Shown here one piece after another: positions 26,068-37,506 of a stretch of 64,000 nucleotides of DNA. A program made the position numbers and the translations under genes. The notes under the pieces were generated by a model. The model did not search any database. It was given only the letters and a program-made list of their open reading frames with translations, and had not been told where the DNA came from. The first letter of the stretch is position 1; each line of letters starts with the position of its first letter. Source of the DNA: Gilvimarinus polysaccharolyticus (lineage in GTDB: Bacteria > Pseudomonadota > Gammaproteobacteria > Pseudomonadales > Cellvibrionaceae); the NCBI RefSeq assembly GCF_001187555.1, contig NZ_LFIJ01000001.1, positions 584,169 through 648,168 on the forward strand. The letters are read 5' to 3'.

Positions 26068-27708
26068 TTGATCGCAAAGTTATTCAGAAAAATAATCGGC
26101 GGCGACAACTCACCAAAGCCGCAGACTCCCCCCAGTAAAGCTGCCGACACGTCCAAAGCAACGCGTGGCCAAAAACTTGCTGGCGATCAGAGCCCAAGGC
26201 CCAACTCAAAAAGCCGCGCTAAGCCTACAGCGACCGCGGGTAAAAGTGACTCAGGTAATCGAACTAAACGCGACGACAAGCGAGATAATACCCAGGGGAC
26301 GAGCAAAAGCCGCACTAATACAACAGCTCCCGCAGCCAAAAAATCTAGCACTAAGCCTAAAAGACCACCTAAGCAGGCGTGGGATGTTGCACAATTTGTG
26401 GTTCCTGCTGTGGAGGGTAAAGTCCGCTTCCACGATTTTAATCTCGACCAAGATCTGATGCACGCGATTGCCGATTTGGGCTTTGAGTATTGCTCGCCGA
26501 TTCAGGGGCAGTCGCTGCCATTTGCCTTAAAAGGTCGCGATGTAGTGGGTAAGGCCCAAACGGGTACCGGTAAAACAGCGGCTTTCTTAACGGCTATTAT
26601 CGAGGATTTACTTAAGCATCCATTAGAGGAGCAGCGCTACGCTGGCGAAGCCCGAGCATTGGTGATTGCACCTACCCGCGAGCTGGTGATGCAAATTGCC
26701 GAAGATGCCGAGCTGCTGTGTAAGTACACCGATTTACAAGTGCATACACTGGTGGGTGGCATGGATTATGCCAAACAGCAGCGTCGCCTAAACGATAGTC
26801 TAGTGGACATTTTAGTGGCAACCCCTGGGCGTTTACTGGATTTTTGCCGCAATAAAGATGTGCATTTAGATCAGCTAGAAATCATGGTGATCGATGAAGC
26901 TGATCGCATGTTGGATATGGGCTTTATCCCACAAGTGCGTCAAATCGTCCGTCAAACACCGCGCCGCGAAGAACGGCAAACCTTGTTCTTTTCGGCGACT
27001 TTCACCGATGAAGTACACCGTTTGGTTGATCAGTGGACCAACAATCCAGAAACTATTGTTATCGAGCCTGAAAGCGTTGCCACCGATACGGTAACCCAGT
27101 ATGTGTATTTGGCCAGCACCGAGGAAAAATACACCTTGCTCTACAACCTAATTCAGAGCGAATCGGTAGAGAGTATGATCGTCTTTGCCAACCGCCGAGA
27201 TGAGTGCCGCCGCTTAGAAGAAAAACTTAAGCGCCATGGGATTAAAGTCGGGCTACTTTCGGGCGAGATCGCGCAAAACAAACGCGTATCGACTCTAAAG
27301 GCCTTTAAAGACGGTGATATTAAAGTGCTGGTGGCCACTGACGTAGCGGGTCGCGGTATTCATATCGACGGTATCAGCCATGTGGTGAACTTTACCTTGC
27401 CCGAAGAACCCGAAGATTACGTCCATCGAATCGGTCGTACCGGTCGTGCTGGCAACAGTGGTACTTCTATTAGCTTTGCTTGTGAAGATGATGCCTTTCT
27501 ACTAGAGCCAATTCAGCAGCTGTTAGGCAAACCGTTGCGCTGTGAGCAGCCGCCAGAGGCGCTGTTGGCAGAGATGCCACCTATGGCGCCGGCGCCACGG
27601 CGTAGCAGTAGCGATCGCTCATCGCGCGATCGTGGCCGTAACAATAGCCGTGGTCCAAGTCGAGGTGGTAATAGTAACCGCGGCCCTCGGGGTGGTGGTC
27701 ATCGCTAA
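26068..27708 (+). CDS. rhlB: DEAD-box ATP-dependent RNA helicase RhlB
   Basis: A 546-residue helicase. A basic, low-complexity N-terminal tail of about 110 residues (Lys/Ser/Thr rich) precedes the core. Motifs in order: Q-motif region [10 protein letters not shown], Walker [19 protein letters not shown] in [12 protein letters not shown], and [10 protein letters not shown]. The C-terminus is Arg/Gly/Ser-rich, typical of RNA-contacting tails. The layout fits RhlB of pseudomonads, which unwinds RNA for the degradosome. The start is a TTG at 26068 with AGGTG eight bases upstream; I see no better ATG. Confidence 0.88.
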   Translation: MIAKLFRKIIGGDNSPKPQTPPSKAADTSKATRGQKLAGDQSPRPNSKSRAKPTATAGKSDSGNRTKRDDKRDNTQGTSKSRTNTTAPAAKKSSTKPKRPPKQAWDVAQFVVPAVEGKVRFHDFNLDQDLMHAIADLGFEYCSPIQGQSLPFALKGRDVVGKAQTGTGKTAAFLTAIIEDLLKHPLEEQRYAGEARALVIAPTRELVMQIAEDAELLCKYTDLQVHTLVGGMDYAKQQRRLNDSLVDILVATPGRLLDFCRNKDVHLDQLEIMVIDEADRMLDMGFIPQVRQIVRQTPRREERQTLFFSATFTDEVHRLVDQWTNNPETIVIEPESVATDTVTQYVYLASTEEKYTLLYNLIQSESVESMIVFANRRDECRRLEEKLKRHGIKVGLLSGEIAQNKRVSTLKAFKDGDIKVLVATDVAGRGIHIDGISHVVNFTLPEEPEDYVHRIGRTGRAGNSGTSISFACEDDAFLLEPIQQLLGKPLRCEQPPEALLAEMPPMAPAPRRSSSDRSSRDRGRNNSRGPSRGGNSNRGPRGGGHR

Positions 27709-27932
27709 CGGGTGATTTTATTGATGGCGTGTCTTGCTATACGTTTTTACGGGCCTTTTGTTGCTATATCAGTAGCCATTGGCCGGTTTAATGTGTGGCG
27801 AGCGCTAAGTAACTACTGGGGCTTGCAGTATTTTACGAAACTTTGCAGGCATGTCGGCGCTTTGCAGCTGCCGCAGCTGCGTGGTTATCTGATTTCTGTT
27901 AACGTTGCGCTTTTCCGCAATCGGCTCGGGTT

Positions 27933-29330
27933 ATGCAAAAAATAGGTACTGCAACAGCCCGCTCGTGGCTCGCAACCCTCAAGCAATACCGCGATATTCG
28001 CCTGCTGTATGTGTTTTTACTAGGCTGCTCGTCTGGTTTCCCCTTCGTTTTAATTGGTTCTAATTTAACCGGCTGGCTCACCGATGCGGGTATATCTCGC
28101 GCCGAGGTTGGACTGATCGGTGCCGTTTTTATCGTTTACGCCATTAATTTTCTTTGGGCACCGTTGCTCGATCGGGTGCACTTGCCATTTTTTACGCGCA
28201 AGTTGGGGTTGCGGCGCAGCTGGATTTTTTGTCTGCAAGGGATAATGTTGCTGCTTATTTTGGGGGTTGTGGGTACACAGCCTTCGGTTAGCTTGCTGTG
28301 GACGGGTATTCTGGCGCTGGGCATTTCGGCTTGTTCGGCGACCCACGATATCGCGATAGATGCCTACCGTATCGAAATTATTGGCGACGATGCTGGTCGT
28401 GTTCCTGCCGCCTCGGCGGTAAGCATTATCGGTTGGTGGACGGGCTATTCACTGCCTGGGTATCTGGCATTTGCTAATGCCGATGCCATTGGCTGGTCCG
28501 GCGTGTACTTGTGGATGGCTCTAGTGATGGCATTGTTGATGGGGTTCACGTTGTATGTTCGTGAGCCGGTAACCGATCGCGAGCAATTACAAGCGACAGC
28601 GCAATTGCGTTATGCCGGAGCGCTCAACGCGGGTAGTCGTCGGATTGACCGTGTGTTGGTTTGGTTGAGTGTCACGGTGATTGAACCGTTCGCTGATTTT
28701 TTTCGCCGCAACGGTTGGCGTTTGGCGTTGTCCATATTGCTGTTTGTCTTTTTGTTTAAAATTGGCGAGGCGTTTTTGGGGCGCATGTCGATTGTGTTTT
28801 ATCGTGAGATCGGGTTTTCTAATGAAGATATCGCTCACTATTCAAAATTAATTGGTTGGGGCTTAACGGTTGCCTTCACCTTGTTAGGCAGCACTATTAA
28901 TATCCATTACGGTATTGTGCGCGGCTTGTTTATTGGCGGCATAGCGATGGCGGCGAGCAACTTAATGTTTGCTTGGATTGCGCTAACGGGCCCCGACGAG
29001 ACGTTGTTTATGGCCGCTATCGTCGTCGACAATTTCTGTGCGGCCTTTTCGACGGTGGCATTTGTCTCACTGTTGACCTGGCTTACTGGACGCGCGTTTT
29101 CGGGGGCACAGTATGCGCTGTTGGCATCGCTTGGTAACTTAGGTAGAACCACCTTGGCATCTGGGAGTGGCACTTTAGTTGATTGGTTGGATGGCAACTG
29201 GGCATTGTTTTTTGTGCTGACAGCGTTGATGGTGATACCTGGGTTGTTGTTACTGCTGTTAATCGGGCGTCAGCTTACGCCTGAGGGGGGTGGTCGGCCG
29301 CTCGATAACAAGCGCCATAACCTTGATTGA
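27933..29330 (+). CDS. ampG: AmpG-family muropeptide permease
   Basis: A 465-residue MFS-type inner membrane transporter with about 12-14 helices. The opening YRDIRLLYVFLLGCSSGFPFVL and the motif ATHDIAIDAYRIE are characteristic of AmpG, which imports anhydromuropeptides released in cell wall recycling and so feeds the AmpR/AmpC beta-lactamase induction pathway. No ampR or ampC is adjacent. The length is between the E. coli (491) and shorter versions. The start at 27933 is the first ATG consistent with the N-terminal helix. Confidence 0.88.
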   Translation: MQKIGTATARSWLATLKQYRDIRLLYVFLLGCSSGFPFVLIGSNLTGWLTDAGISRAEVGLIGAVFIVYAINFLWAPLLDRVHLPFFTRKLGLRRSWIFCLQGIMLLLILGVVGTQPSVSLLWTGILALGISACSATHDIAIDAYRIEIIGDDAGRVPAASAVSIIGWWTGYSLPGYLAFANADAIGWSGVYLWMALVMALLMGFTLYVREPVTDREQLQATAQLRYAGALNAGSRRIDRVLVWLSVTVIEPFADFFRRNGWRLALSILLFVFLFKIGEAFLGRMSIVFYREIGFSNEDIAHYSKLIGWGLTVAFTLLGSTINIHYGIVRGLFIGGIAMAASNLMFAWIALTGPDETLFMAAIVVDNFCAAFSTVAFVSLLTWLTGRAFSGAQYALLASLGNLGRTTLASGSGTLVDWLDGNWALFFVLTALMVIPGLLLLLLIGRQLTPEGGGRPLDNKRHNLD

Positions 29331-29352
29331 AACGACTGTCTTGCTGGGTGTG

Positions 29353-29688
29353 TTATTCCCGAGGCCAGCGATATTGTGCCAAGGCAATACGCTCGTTGCG
29401 AAAAGCAATGCCTTCTGCTTCAAGCCGTGTACGTTGTTTGCCGGCGGCATCCGAGCCCGCCGGCAGTGATATTTTACCGCTAGCGGCCACTACCCGGTGC
29501 CACGGTAGCTGGGTATCGTTTGGTAGTGCACGCAGCTGGCTACCCACCCAGCGAGCGGCCCCAGGGCGGCCCGCCAGTGTGGCTAATTGGCCGTAGGTAA
29601 TAACTCGCCCGACCGGTATCTGGGCCAGTACGGTATAAAGCGGGTTGGGTGGAGTGTCGGCCAGCCCCGACGGTTGTGATGGGTGCAT
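29353..29688 (-). CDS. Alkyltransferase-like protein (ATL)
   Basis: A 111-residue homologue of the DNA-binding domain of O6-alkylguanine-DNA alkyltransferase. The helix-turn-helix and Arg finger region (GRVITYGQLATLAGRPGAARWVG) is present, but the active site reads PWHRVV: the alkyl-accepting Cys of PCHRV is replaced by Trp. ATL proteins bind alkylated guanine without repairing it and recruit nucleotide excision repair. The Trp variant matches E. coli YbaZ-type ATLs. It is convergent with ampG (22-base gap). Confidence 0.92.
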   Translation of the reverse strand: MHPSQPSGLADTPPNPLYTVLAQIPVGRVITYGQLATLAGRPGAARWVGSQLRALPNDTQLPWHRVVAASGKISLPAGSDAAGKQRTRLEAEGIAFRNERIALAQYRWPRE

Positions 29689-29749
29689 AAATACCCCTAC
29701 ATAGAGCTAATGTTAAAACGTTGGTAGATCTGATAAGTGTAATGCGAGA

Positions 29750-30787
29750 GTGGATACGAGTGTGAGAAAACTGGGAATCATTGTGTTGTTATGGCTTAAC
29801 GCCAGCTTGGCCCACGCCGGCTTTGTTGAGCTGTTTAACGGTGATCGCGTAGAGGGCGATTTTGTTAAACTCGACGGTGACTCGCTGGTGTGGGGCAGTA
29901 GCAACTTTGGTACGTTGAAAATTGCTCGCGCCAAAATTAAAAATATCAACACCACAATGCCGATGAAATTAAGCGGCAGTGTAACGCCTTGTTTGCTGGA
30001 CGGTATGAAGCAAGAGTATTTGTTTTACTCCTGTGGGGGAGATCCTGATCAGCGCAGCGTATCGCTTGCATCGCTGGAGGTTATGCTGCCCTTTGAGAGC
30101 CATATTGAAGGTGAGTACACTTATAGTGGCAAGCTTAGCGTCACCGGCTTTTTTGCCGAAGGTAACGATGTGCGGCGCGATATTAAAATGAAAACGCATA
30201 TTGAATATCGTCGCAGTGAGTTTCGCCACAATGCTAACTTAGAGTATGCCAGTTTCTCGTCCGACCGTGAGGCCCCCGATGAGCTGTGGTTGGGAAAGTA
30301 TACCCTAGACTGGTTCTTCCGCGAGCGCTGGTTCTGGAGTAGCGATGTCTCTCTCGGGGCCGATGAGTCCCGTGGCGTTGAGCAGTATTATACCTTTGGT
30401 AGCGGTACTGGTTATCAGTTTTGGGAAAATTCAGATACGGCCCTGGCGCTTACTACCGGGCTTACATATTTAAATGAGCGGTATGAAATACCCGAAGAGC
30501 CCGAGGAAGATTTTAGCGAAATTAATGAACGATTTGCCTTGCGCTTGGGAACTAACTTTCGTTATTTGTTGCCTTTAGGTGTGTCGTTTTTTCACGAGAA
30601 TGAAGTTACCCGCTCACTTGAGGATGGCAGTGACTGGCGCTTGACCACGGGTACGGGTATTAGCACGCTACTGGCCGGTAATTTGTACTCTGAAGTTAAA
30701 GTCGATTACAACGTCGATAATCAGCCGCAGCAAGATAAGCGGCGTGAAGATACCCGCCTGATGGTTGGGGTAAGTTACGAGTGGTAG
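29750..30787 (+). CDS. DUF481-family outer membrane protein
   Basis: A 345-residue exported protein. The signal peptide is short (KLGIIVLLWLNASLAHAG). The C-terminal 230 residues form a DUF481 (YdiY-like) beta-barrel: alternating aromatic strands, many Tyr/Trp, and a terminal GVSYEW. The first 100 residues (ELFNGDRVEGDFVKLDGDSLVWGS) look like a small beta domain. The family includes salt-induced outer membrane proteins of unknown function. The start is uncertain: GTG at 29750 or GTG at 29762; the latter gives the shorter signal peptide. Confidence 0.8.
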   Translation: MDTSVRKLGIIVLLWLNASLAHAGFVELFNGDRVEGDFVKLDGDSLVWGSSNFGTLKIARAKIKNINTTMPMKLSGSVTPCLLDGMKQEYLFYSCGGDPDQRSVSLASLEVMLPFESHIEGEYTYSGKLSVTGFFAEGNDVRRDIKMKTHIEYRRSEFRHNANLEYASFSSDREAPDELWLGKYTLDWFFRERWFWSSDVSLGADESRGVEQYYTFGSGTGYQFWENSDTALALTTGLTYLNERYEIPEEPEEDFSEINERFALRLGTNFRYLLPLGVSFFHENEVTRSLEDGSDWRLTTGTGISTLLAGNLYSEVKVDYNVDNQPQQDKRREDTRLMVGVSYEW

Positions 30788-30826
30788 CGCCCAAGCGCTA
30801 CTAAAGCGAACACATGGAGAGCTTCA

Positions 30827-31300
30827 ATGCCGATATTTCTTAGTCTTTTTATTATAATTCCGCTGCTAGAGATCGGCCTGTTTATTCAAGTGGGCAGCCG
30901 GATTGGGGTGCTGCCGACAGTGGCATTGGTGGTGTTGACCGCTGTTTTTGGCGTGCTGCTGTTACGCTGGCAAGGTTTTACAACCTTGATGCGCGCTCGC
31001 GGTCGTATGCAGCAAGGGCAAATGCCTGCGCGTGAAATGGTCGAGGGCATTATGTTGGCCTTTGCTGGCGCCATGCTGTTAACACCAGGCTTTTTTACCG
31101 ATGCCTTAGGTTTTTTACTGCTGATTCCAGCTTGTCGGCACGCTCTTTTTAATTCCCTCGGTAAACGTATGATGATTGGCAGTCTGTATGCGGCTCCCGG
31201 CGGGGTAGGGCCACGTCCATCGGCCGGTGGCGATGTCTATGATGGTGAGTTTCGCCGTACTGATAACGCCTCAAATGACACTTTACCGCCTAAAAAGTAA
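30827..31300 (+). CDS. fxsA: FxsA-family membrane protein
   Basis: A 157-residue inner membrane protein. The N-terminal block PIFLSLFIIIPLLEIGLFIQVG and the later LLTPGFFTDALGFLLLIPACR are the FxsA core, with about four hydrophobic segments and a hydrophilic tail. E. coli FxsA overproduction relieves exclusion of phage T7 by the F plasmid; its normal function is not known. fxsA lies just upstream of groESL in E. coli as well, so the order here is conserved. Confidence 0.93.
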   Translation: MPIFLSLFIIIPLLEIGLFIQVGSRIGVLPTVALVVLTAVFGVLLLRWQGFTTLMRARGRMQQGQMPAREMVEGIMLAFAGAMLLTPGFFTDALGFLLLIPACRHALFNSLGKRMMIGSLYAAPGGVGPRPSAGGDVYDGEFRRTDNASNDTLPPKK

Positions 31301-31370
31301 GCAGTTGGGCGAAAGCTCGTAAAAAATGACCTAAATCCTCTCTTTTTTTGATTTTTTCCTGTTGTAGCTA

Positions 31371-31398
31371 TTGAAATAGCCTGTCGCCATCCCCACCT
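31371..31398 (+). promoter_or_regulatory. Candidate heat-shock (sigma-32) promoter of groESL
   Basis: TTGAAA at 31371-31376 and CCCCACCT at 31391-31398, separated by 14 bases, fit the sigma-32 pattern (CTTGAAA, CCCCATNT). It lies about 150 bases before groES, leaving a long leader. No CIRCE element was seen. Confidence 0.6.
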
Positions 31399-31551
31399 TT
31401 TGAGCAAGTTCGCAAGTGTGTGGCAAGCGCTGCATACAGGATCCGAATTTTTGCCGAGATCGGCAAAAGTCTGGGGCAACCCGGGTTCGACATTGTCGTT
31501 ATTGCCTTTTGTTACTAAGCATTTAAACCTGTTAGTTGGAGATAGAAGTCC

Positions 31552-31842
31552 ATGAATATTCGTCCGTTACACGATCGCGTTGTGGTTCGCCGCAAGGAAG
31601 AAGAAAAAACTACTGCCAGTGGTATCGTTTTACCCGGTTCAGCCAAAGAGAAGCCCAACCAAGGTGAAGTGTTGGCCGTAGGTAATGGCCGCGTACTGGA
31701 TAGCGGTGACGTTCGTCCGGTTGACGTGAAAGTGGGTGACATCGTTGTATTTGGTAAATATGCCGGCAGCGACACCATCGAGATCGACGGTGAAGAGTTA
31801 GTGATTTTAAGCGAAGGCGATATCAAAGCCGTACTTGCTTAA
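31552..31842 (+). CDS. groES: Co-chaperonin GroES
   Basis: A 96-residue GroES, standard length. It begins [18 protein letters not shown] and contains the mobile loop region ([20 protein letters not shown]) and the [11 protein letters not shown] segment. It caps the GroEL cylinder during ATP-driven protein folding. It is cotranscribed with groEL 49 bases later, behind the candidate sigma-32 promoter. GGAGATAG precedes the ATG. Confidence 0.98.
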   Translation: MNIRPLHDRVVVRRKEEEKTTASGIVLPGSAKEKPNQGEVLAVGNGRVLDSGDVRPVDVKVGDIVVFGKYAGSDTIEIDGEELVILSEGDIKAVLA

Positions 31843-31888
31843 TATCCTCCCCATAAGTGTTGTTGAACGATTTATTGTAAGGAATTAA

Positions 31889-33538
<1,650 letters not shown>

Positions 33539-33588
33539 GTCTGCGCCACCGGGCTCTGTAGTATTTATCCCATTATTAACGGGGCCCT

Positions 33589-33620
33589 AAAGGCACCTTC
33601 CTTTCTAGGAAGGTGCCTTT
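33589..33620 (+). terminator. Intrinsic terminator of groESL
   Basis: AAAGGCACCTTCC (33589-33601) pairs perfectly with GGAAGGTGCCTTT (33608-33620) around a six-base loop. The A/T ends make it usable in both directions. Confidence 0.85.
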
Positions 33621-33754
33621 AGTATTTAATAGCGTTATACTTTTGCGCTTTAGATCAACATTAAAAGTGTCGGCAGGGCTTTGCCCGGTTGATGAAAAAA
33701 GACTGAATAACTCGCTTTGAGGGTTTCACTTTAACCGTGTTAATGGAGAATGTT

Positions 33755-34336
33755 ATGGCTTTTGAATTACCGGATCTGCCTTACGCAAAAGATGCTTTGG
33801 CACCGCACATTTCTGAAGAAACGTTAGAGTTTCACTACGGCAAGCACCACAAAACTTACGTTGATAAACTTAATGCTGCAGTACCTGGCACCGAGTTTGA
33901 AGGTAAAACATTAGAAGAAGTTGTTAAAACCTCTTCTGGCGGCGTATTTAATAATGCGGCACAAATTTGGAACCACACCTTTTACTGGCATTGCTTAAGC
34001 CCTAATGGTGGCGGTGCAGCATCGGGCTCAATTGCCGGTGCTATCGACGCAGCGTTTGGCTCTTTTGAGAAATTTAAAGAAGAGTTCACCGCTCAAGCAG
34101 TGGGTAATTTTGGTTCAGGTTGGACTTGGTTGGTCAAAAAAGCCGACGGTTCGGTTGCTATTGTTAATACCTCTAACGCTGAAACCCCATTGACTGATGC
34201 TTCGGTAACGCCGTTGTTGACCGTTGATGTATGGGAGCACGCTTACTATATCGATTACCGCAATGCTCGTCCTAAGTATATGGATGCATTTTGGGCGCTG
34301 GTTAACTGGGAATTTGTTAACGCCAACTTTGCCTAA
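33755..34336 (+). CDS. sodB: Iron superoxide dismutase SodB
   Basis: A 193-residue cytoplasmic Fe-type superoxide dismutase. Metal ligands are His27 (FHYGKHHK), His74 (NHTFYWH), and the Asp and His of [11 protein letters not shown]. The pattern [10 protein letters not shown] with SPNGGG is the iron form rather than the manganese form. I start at the ATG 33755 ([10 protein letters not shown]), preceded by GGAGA; the ATG at 33737 would add six residues. It removes superoxide formed by respiration, which fits the oxidase-rich surroundings. Confidence 0.96.
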   Translation: MAFELPDLPYAKDALAPHISEETLEFHYGKHHKTYVDKLNAAVPGTEFEGKTLEEVVKTSSGGVFNNAAQIWNHTFYWHCLSPNGGGAASGSIAGAIDAAFGSFEKFKEEFTAQAVGNFGSGWTWLVKKADGSVAIVNTSNAETPLTDASVTPLLTVDVWEHAYYIDYRNARPKYMDAFWALVNWEFVNANFA

Positions 34337-34400
34337 ATTGTAATCGCTTTATTGCGTGTGCAGAAGTTGGGTTGACGTTATGTCGCCCAATGCTTGTAAC

Positions 34401-34429
34401 AAAAAACGCCGGCATTGCCGGCGTTTTTT
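34401..34429. terminator. Intrinsic terminator after sodB
   Basis: AAAAAACGCCGGC-ATT-GCCGGCGTTTTTT: 13-base perfect arms with a three-base loop, flanked by A and T runs, so it can act in both directions. Confidence 0.92.
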
Positions 34430-34560
34430 GTATTGCTGGAGCGCAGCTTCTTTTTTGTGGTCATACCTGTTATAAACATTACCCTGTTAACAGCGTCATG
34501 TTAAACAGCATGATAATCTCATGCGCTTTTATGATTATTTAATCGTTGTATAGGACCTTT

Positions 34561-35346
34561 ATGGAACGCAAAGAGCCCACTCTAGGGGGCGCCTCCCCCG
34601 ATCGTGATGAACAGCAGCTTGATGATCAGCCAGCACTGCGCACCAGTGCCAGCCGCCCCCAGTCATCATCTCGTTCCGCGCCGCCACCCGTATCTGACGA
34701 GACTCGGGGGCCTGGCATGGTTGCCGTATTAGCACTGCTGGTGGCAATTGCCGGCGTCGGTGGTAGTGGCTATCTTATGTGGCAATTAACCGAGTCACAA
34801 AAAGTGTTGGCCGATGCCGAGCACCGTATTGCCGGCTTGGAGACGCGGCTTAACCTGAACTCCGATCAGTCCAGTCAAACCGTCGATGAGATCCAAGATA
34901 AGTTAAAGTGGGCCGATTCAGAGATTCGTAAGCTCTGGGGGGTATCGCAAGACACCAACCGCAAGAAAATTACCGCCAATGAAGATGCTTTGGTGGTATT
35001 AAAGCGGCAGCTTAGCGCGGTTGAAAAAAGTGCCGCCAACGCCACGGCGAGCGCCAGCGGCGTTAAACGTGAGCTGCAGGCTCAACTCGACAAGCTAACC
35101 AATCAGCTGTCACAGGCGAATGAGGCGGTGACTAAACTAAAATCAAGCGCCGATCAAATTGAGAGCCTAAGCATTGATGTACAGCGTGTTACGCAGCAGT
35201 TGCCAGGGCTGCGCGATTTGGCCTCTCGGGTTAAAACCAACGAAGAGGCGGTAGCCGCCATCGATACCTATCGTCGCAATACCAACAACGATATCTTGCA
35301 GCTCAAGCGGCAAATCAGTAATGCCAGTTCGGGTACGGCACCCTAA
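34561..35346 (+). CDS. Membrane-anchored coiled-coil protein, function unknown
   Basis: A 261-residue protein I cannot name. A polar, disordered N-terminal region of about 55 residues is followed by one membrane helix (MVAVLALLVAIAGVGGSGYL). A long coiled coil follows to about residue 250, with many Leu/Ala heptads such as LKRQLSAVEKSAANATASAS. The C-terminus should lie in the periplasm if the positive-inside rule holds. I prefer ATG 34561 over the upstream ATG because AGGA precedes it. It lies between sodB and fumarase. Confidence 0.75.
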   Translation: MERKEPTLGGASPDRDEQQLDDQPALRTSASRPQSSSRSAPPPVSDETRGPGMVAVLALLVAIAGVGGSGYLMWQLTESQKVLADAEHRIAGLETRLNLNSDQSSQTVDEIQDKLKWADSEIRKLWGVSQDTNRKKITANEDALVVLKRQLSAVEKSAANATASASGVKRELQAQLDKLTNQLSQANEAVTKLKSSADQIESLSIDVQRVTQQLPGLRDLASRVKTNEEAVAAIDTYRRNTNNDILQLKRQISNASSGTAP

Positions 35347-35444
35347 AAAGATCTTAGATCTGCCCGCTGTTGCTTTATACAGCGGGCAAGCTTGACTATA
35401 TTGGTGTAAAATTACGCGCAAAATCCAGCCTTCGAGATTTTGCT

Positions 35445-36965
35445 ATGACAACCGTAATTAAAGAAGCCGATCTTATCGAGAGCGTCGCCGATGCTCTGCA
35501 GTTTATCTCTTATTATCACCCCGTTGATTTTATTCAAGCTGTACACCAAGCCTATGAGCGCGAGGCCAACCCGGCCGCGAAAGACGCTATGGCACAAATT
35601 TTAATCAATTCACGCATGTGTGCCATGGGCCATCGTCCTATCTGTCAGGATACCGGCATTGTGACTGTCTTTGTTGAAGTCGGCATGGATGTGCAGTGGG
35701 ATGCCAGCCAAGGCCTCACTGATATGGTTAACGAGGGGGTGCGTCGAGCCTACAGCAATCCAGATAACGTGCTGCGCGCTTCGATTTTGTCCGACCCTGA
35801 TGGTGCGCGTAAAAATACCGGTGACAATACCCCTGCGGTGATTCACTACAACATTGTGCCGGGCAATACGGTTGATGTGCATGTGGCGGCCAAAGGTGGC
35901 GGCAGCGAGGCAAAAACCAAGTTTGCCATGTTGAATCCATCGGATTCGGTTGTCGATTGGGTGTTGGATATGGTGCCTAAAATGGGGGCCGGCTGGTGTC
36001 CGCCAGGTATGCTGGGCATTGGTATTGGCGGCACCGCCGAGAAGGCTATGTTGCTTGCCAAAGAGGCGCTGCTAGATCCGGTTGATATTCAAGACTTACA
36101 AGCCCGTGGCGCTAGTAACCGCTGCGAAGAGCTACGCCTTGAGCTGTACGACAAAGTAAACCGCTTGGGTATTGGTGCTCAAGGGTTGGGCGGTTTGACT
36201 ACCGTACTGGATGTTAAAGTTAAAGATTACCCAACCCACGCAGCCAACAAAGCGGTAGCTATAATTCCTAACTGTGCGGCGACCCGCCATGCCCACTTTA
36301 CTCTTAAAGGAGATGGTCCTGCGCTGCAAACTCCACCGTCATTAGACGATTGGCCCGAGATTAGCTGGGAAGTTTCTGACACGGTTCGTCGAGTTAATCT
36401 TGACACCGTTAGTGCCGAAGATGTTAAGCAATGGCAGCCGGGCGATACTATTTTGCTGTCGGGCAAAATGTTAACTGGTCGTGATGCCGCGCATAAAAAA
36501 ATGACAGATATGCTGGCTAAAGGTGAAAAATTACCGGTGGATATGACCGGTCGTTTTATTTATTACGTAGGCCCAGTGGATCCGGTGCGAGACGAAGTGG
36601 TGGGGCCGGCAGGGCCGACTACGGCAACTCGAATGGATAAATTTACCCGCACCATGCTGGAAGAAACAGGCTTGCTGGGGATGATTGGTAAAGCTGAGCG
36701 TGGCCCGATTGCGATAGAGGCGATTCGCGACAATGAATCGGTCTATTTGATGGCGGTCGGCGGCGCTGCTTATTTGGTGGCGCAAGCGATTAAGTCCGCT
36801 AAAGTGTTGGGCTTTCCGGAGCTTGGCATGGAGGCGATTTATGAATTTGATGTAAAAGATATGCCCGTCACCGTAGCGGTAGACAGTAAGGGTGAATCTA
36901 TTCATAAAACCGGCCCACAGATGTGGCGCGCTAAAATTGAAGAGGGCGTGGTGACGGTTAGCTAA
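35445..36965 (+). CDS. fumA: Class I fumarate hydratase (iron-sulfur)
   Basis: A 506-residue single-chain class I fumarase, similar in length to the Pseudomonas enzyme and shorter than E. coli FumA (548). Cysteines for the [4Fe-4S] cluster lie in ICQDTGIVTVF, ASNRCEELRL and NCAATRHAHF. The C-terminal beta domain includes GRFIYYVGPVDP and GPTTATRMDKFT. It interconverts fumarate and malate in the TCA cycle; its cluster is oxygen-sensitive, and sodB is nearby. I start at ATG 35445 (MTTVIKEADL), as the upstream frame lacks family resemblance. Confidence 0.94.
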   Translation: MTTVIKEADLIESVADALQFISYYHPVDFIQAVHQAYEREANPAAKDAMAQILINSRMCAMGHRPICQDTGIVTVFVEVGMDVQWDASQGLTDMVNEGVRRAYSNPDNVLRASILSDPDGARKNTGDNTPAVIHYNIVPGNTVDVHVAAKGGGSEAKTKFAMLNPSDSVVDWVLDMVPKMGAGWCPPGMLGIGIGGTAEKAMLLAKEALLDPVDIQDLQARGASNRCEELRLELYDKVNRLGIGAQGLGGLTTVLDVKVKDYPTHAANKAVAIIPNCAATRHAHFTLKGDGPALQTPPSLDDWPEISWEVSDTVRRVNLDTVSAEDVKQWQPGDTILLSGKMLTGRDAAHKKMTDMLAKGEKLPVDMTGRFIYYVGPVDPVRDEVVGPAGPTTATRMDKFTRTMLEETGLLGMIGKAERGPIAIEAIRDNESVYLMAVGGAAYLVAQAIKSAKVLGFPELGMEAIYEFDVKDMPVTVAVDSKGESIHKTGPQMWRAKIEEGVVTVS

Positions 36966-37126
36966 TCGATATTTGCACGCTCAGGAGTTTTATGGCTTAT
37001 GAGCGTGTGAAGGAATCGGCGTAAACGCTAAGCAACAGGAACGTTAAATTTATCGGGTTGTCGCAGGGATTGTTGCAGCAACACACGCCGATTAAATGAT
37101 AGCGTTTAAATTATAGGAGCTAGATT

Positions 37127-37459
37127 ATGTCTGTATTACATGAACAAACCTGCAGCGCCTGCCACGCCGATGCCCCAAAACTCACTGAAAAAGAGATAAA
37201 ACAGCACTTGAATCATGTCCCTGAGTGGACGGTAAAATATATCGAGAGTATTCCGGTGTTGACCCGAGTGTTTGAGTTTAAGGATTTTGCTCAAGCTCTG
37301 AGTTTTACTAATCGCGTGGGTGAGTTGGCCGAACAGGAGCAGCACCACCCTAAAATTGTCACAGAGTGGGGCAAGGTTAGTGTCGACTGGTGGACCCATA
37401 AAATTAAAGGGCTGCATACCAACGATTTTATTATGGCGGCAAAAACCAGTCTATTATAG
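37127..37459 (+). CDS. phhB: Pterin-4a-carbinolamine dehydratase
   Basis: A 110-residue PhhB/DCoH protein. The active-site histidine motif is EQEQHHPKIVTEWGKVSVDW followed by WTHKIKGLHTND. It regenerates the tetrahydropterin cofactor used by phenylalanine hydroxylase and can stimulate that gene in pseudomonads. No phhA is next to it. Two cysteines in the N-terminal CSACH are of unknown importance. TAGGAG precedes the ATG. Confidence 0.94.
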   Translation: MSVLHEQTCSACHADAPKLTEKEIKQHLNHVPEWTVKYIESIPVLTRVFEFKDFAQALSFTNRVGELAEQEQHHPKIVTEWGKVSVDWWTHKIKGLHTNDFIMAAKTSLL

Positions 37460-37506
37460 CGAACCGAAAACGGCTTTGGTGGGGCGGTTTGCCGTACTGC
37501 CAGAGC

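Noticed and set aside
27339-27346. Extra operator half-site TGACGTAG in rhlB
   Set aside because: It is inside a coding region, lacks the partner half and is far from the island; the same holds for TGACGTAT near 21103 in amiF.
31471-31500. tRNA-like GGTTCGA in the groES leader
   Set aside because: Only the T-loop-like string is present; no acceptor stem or other arms could be drawn.
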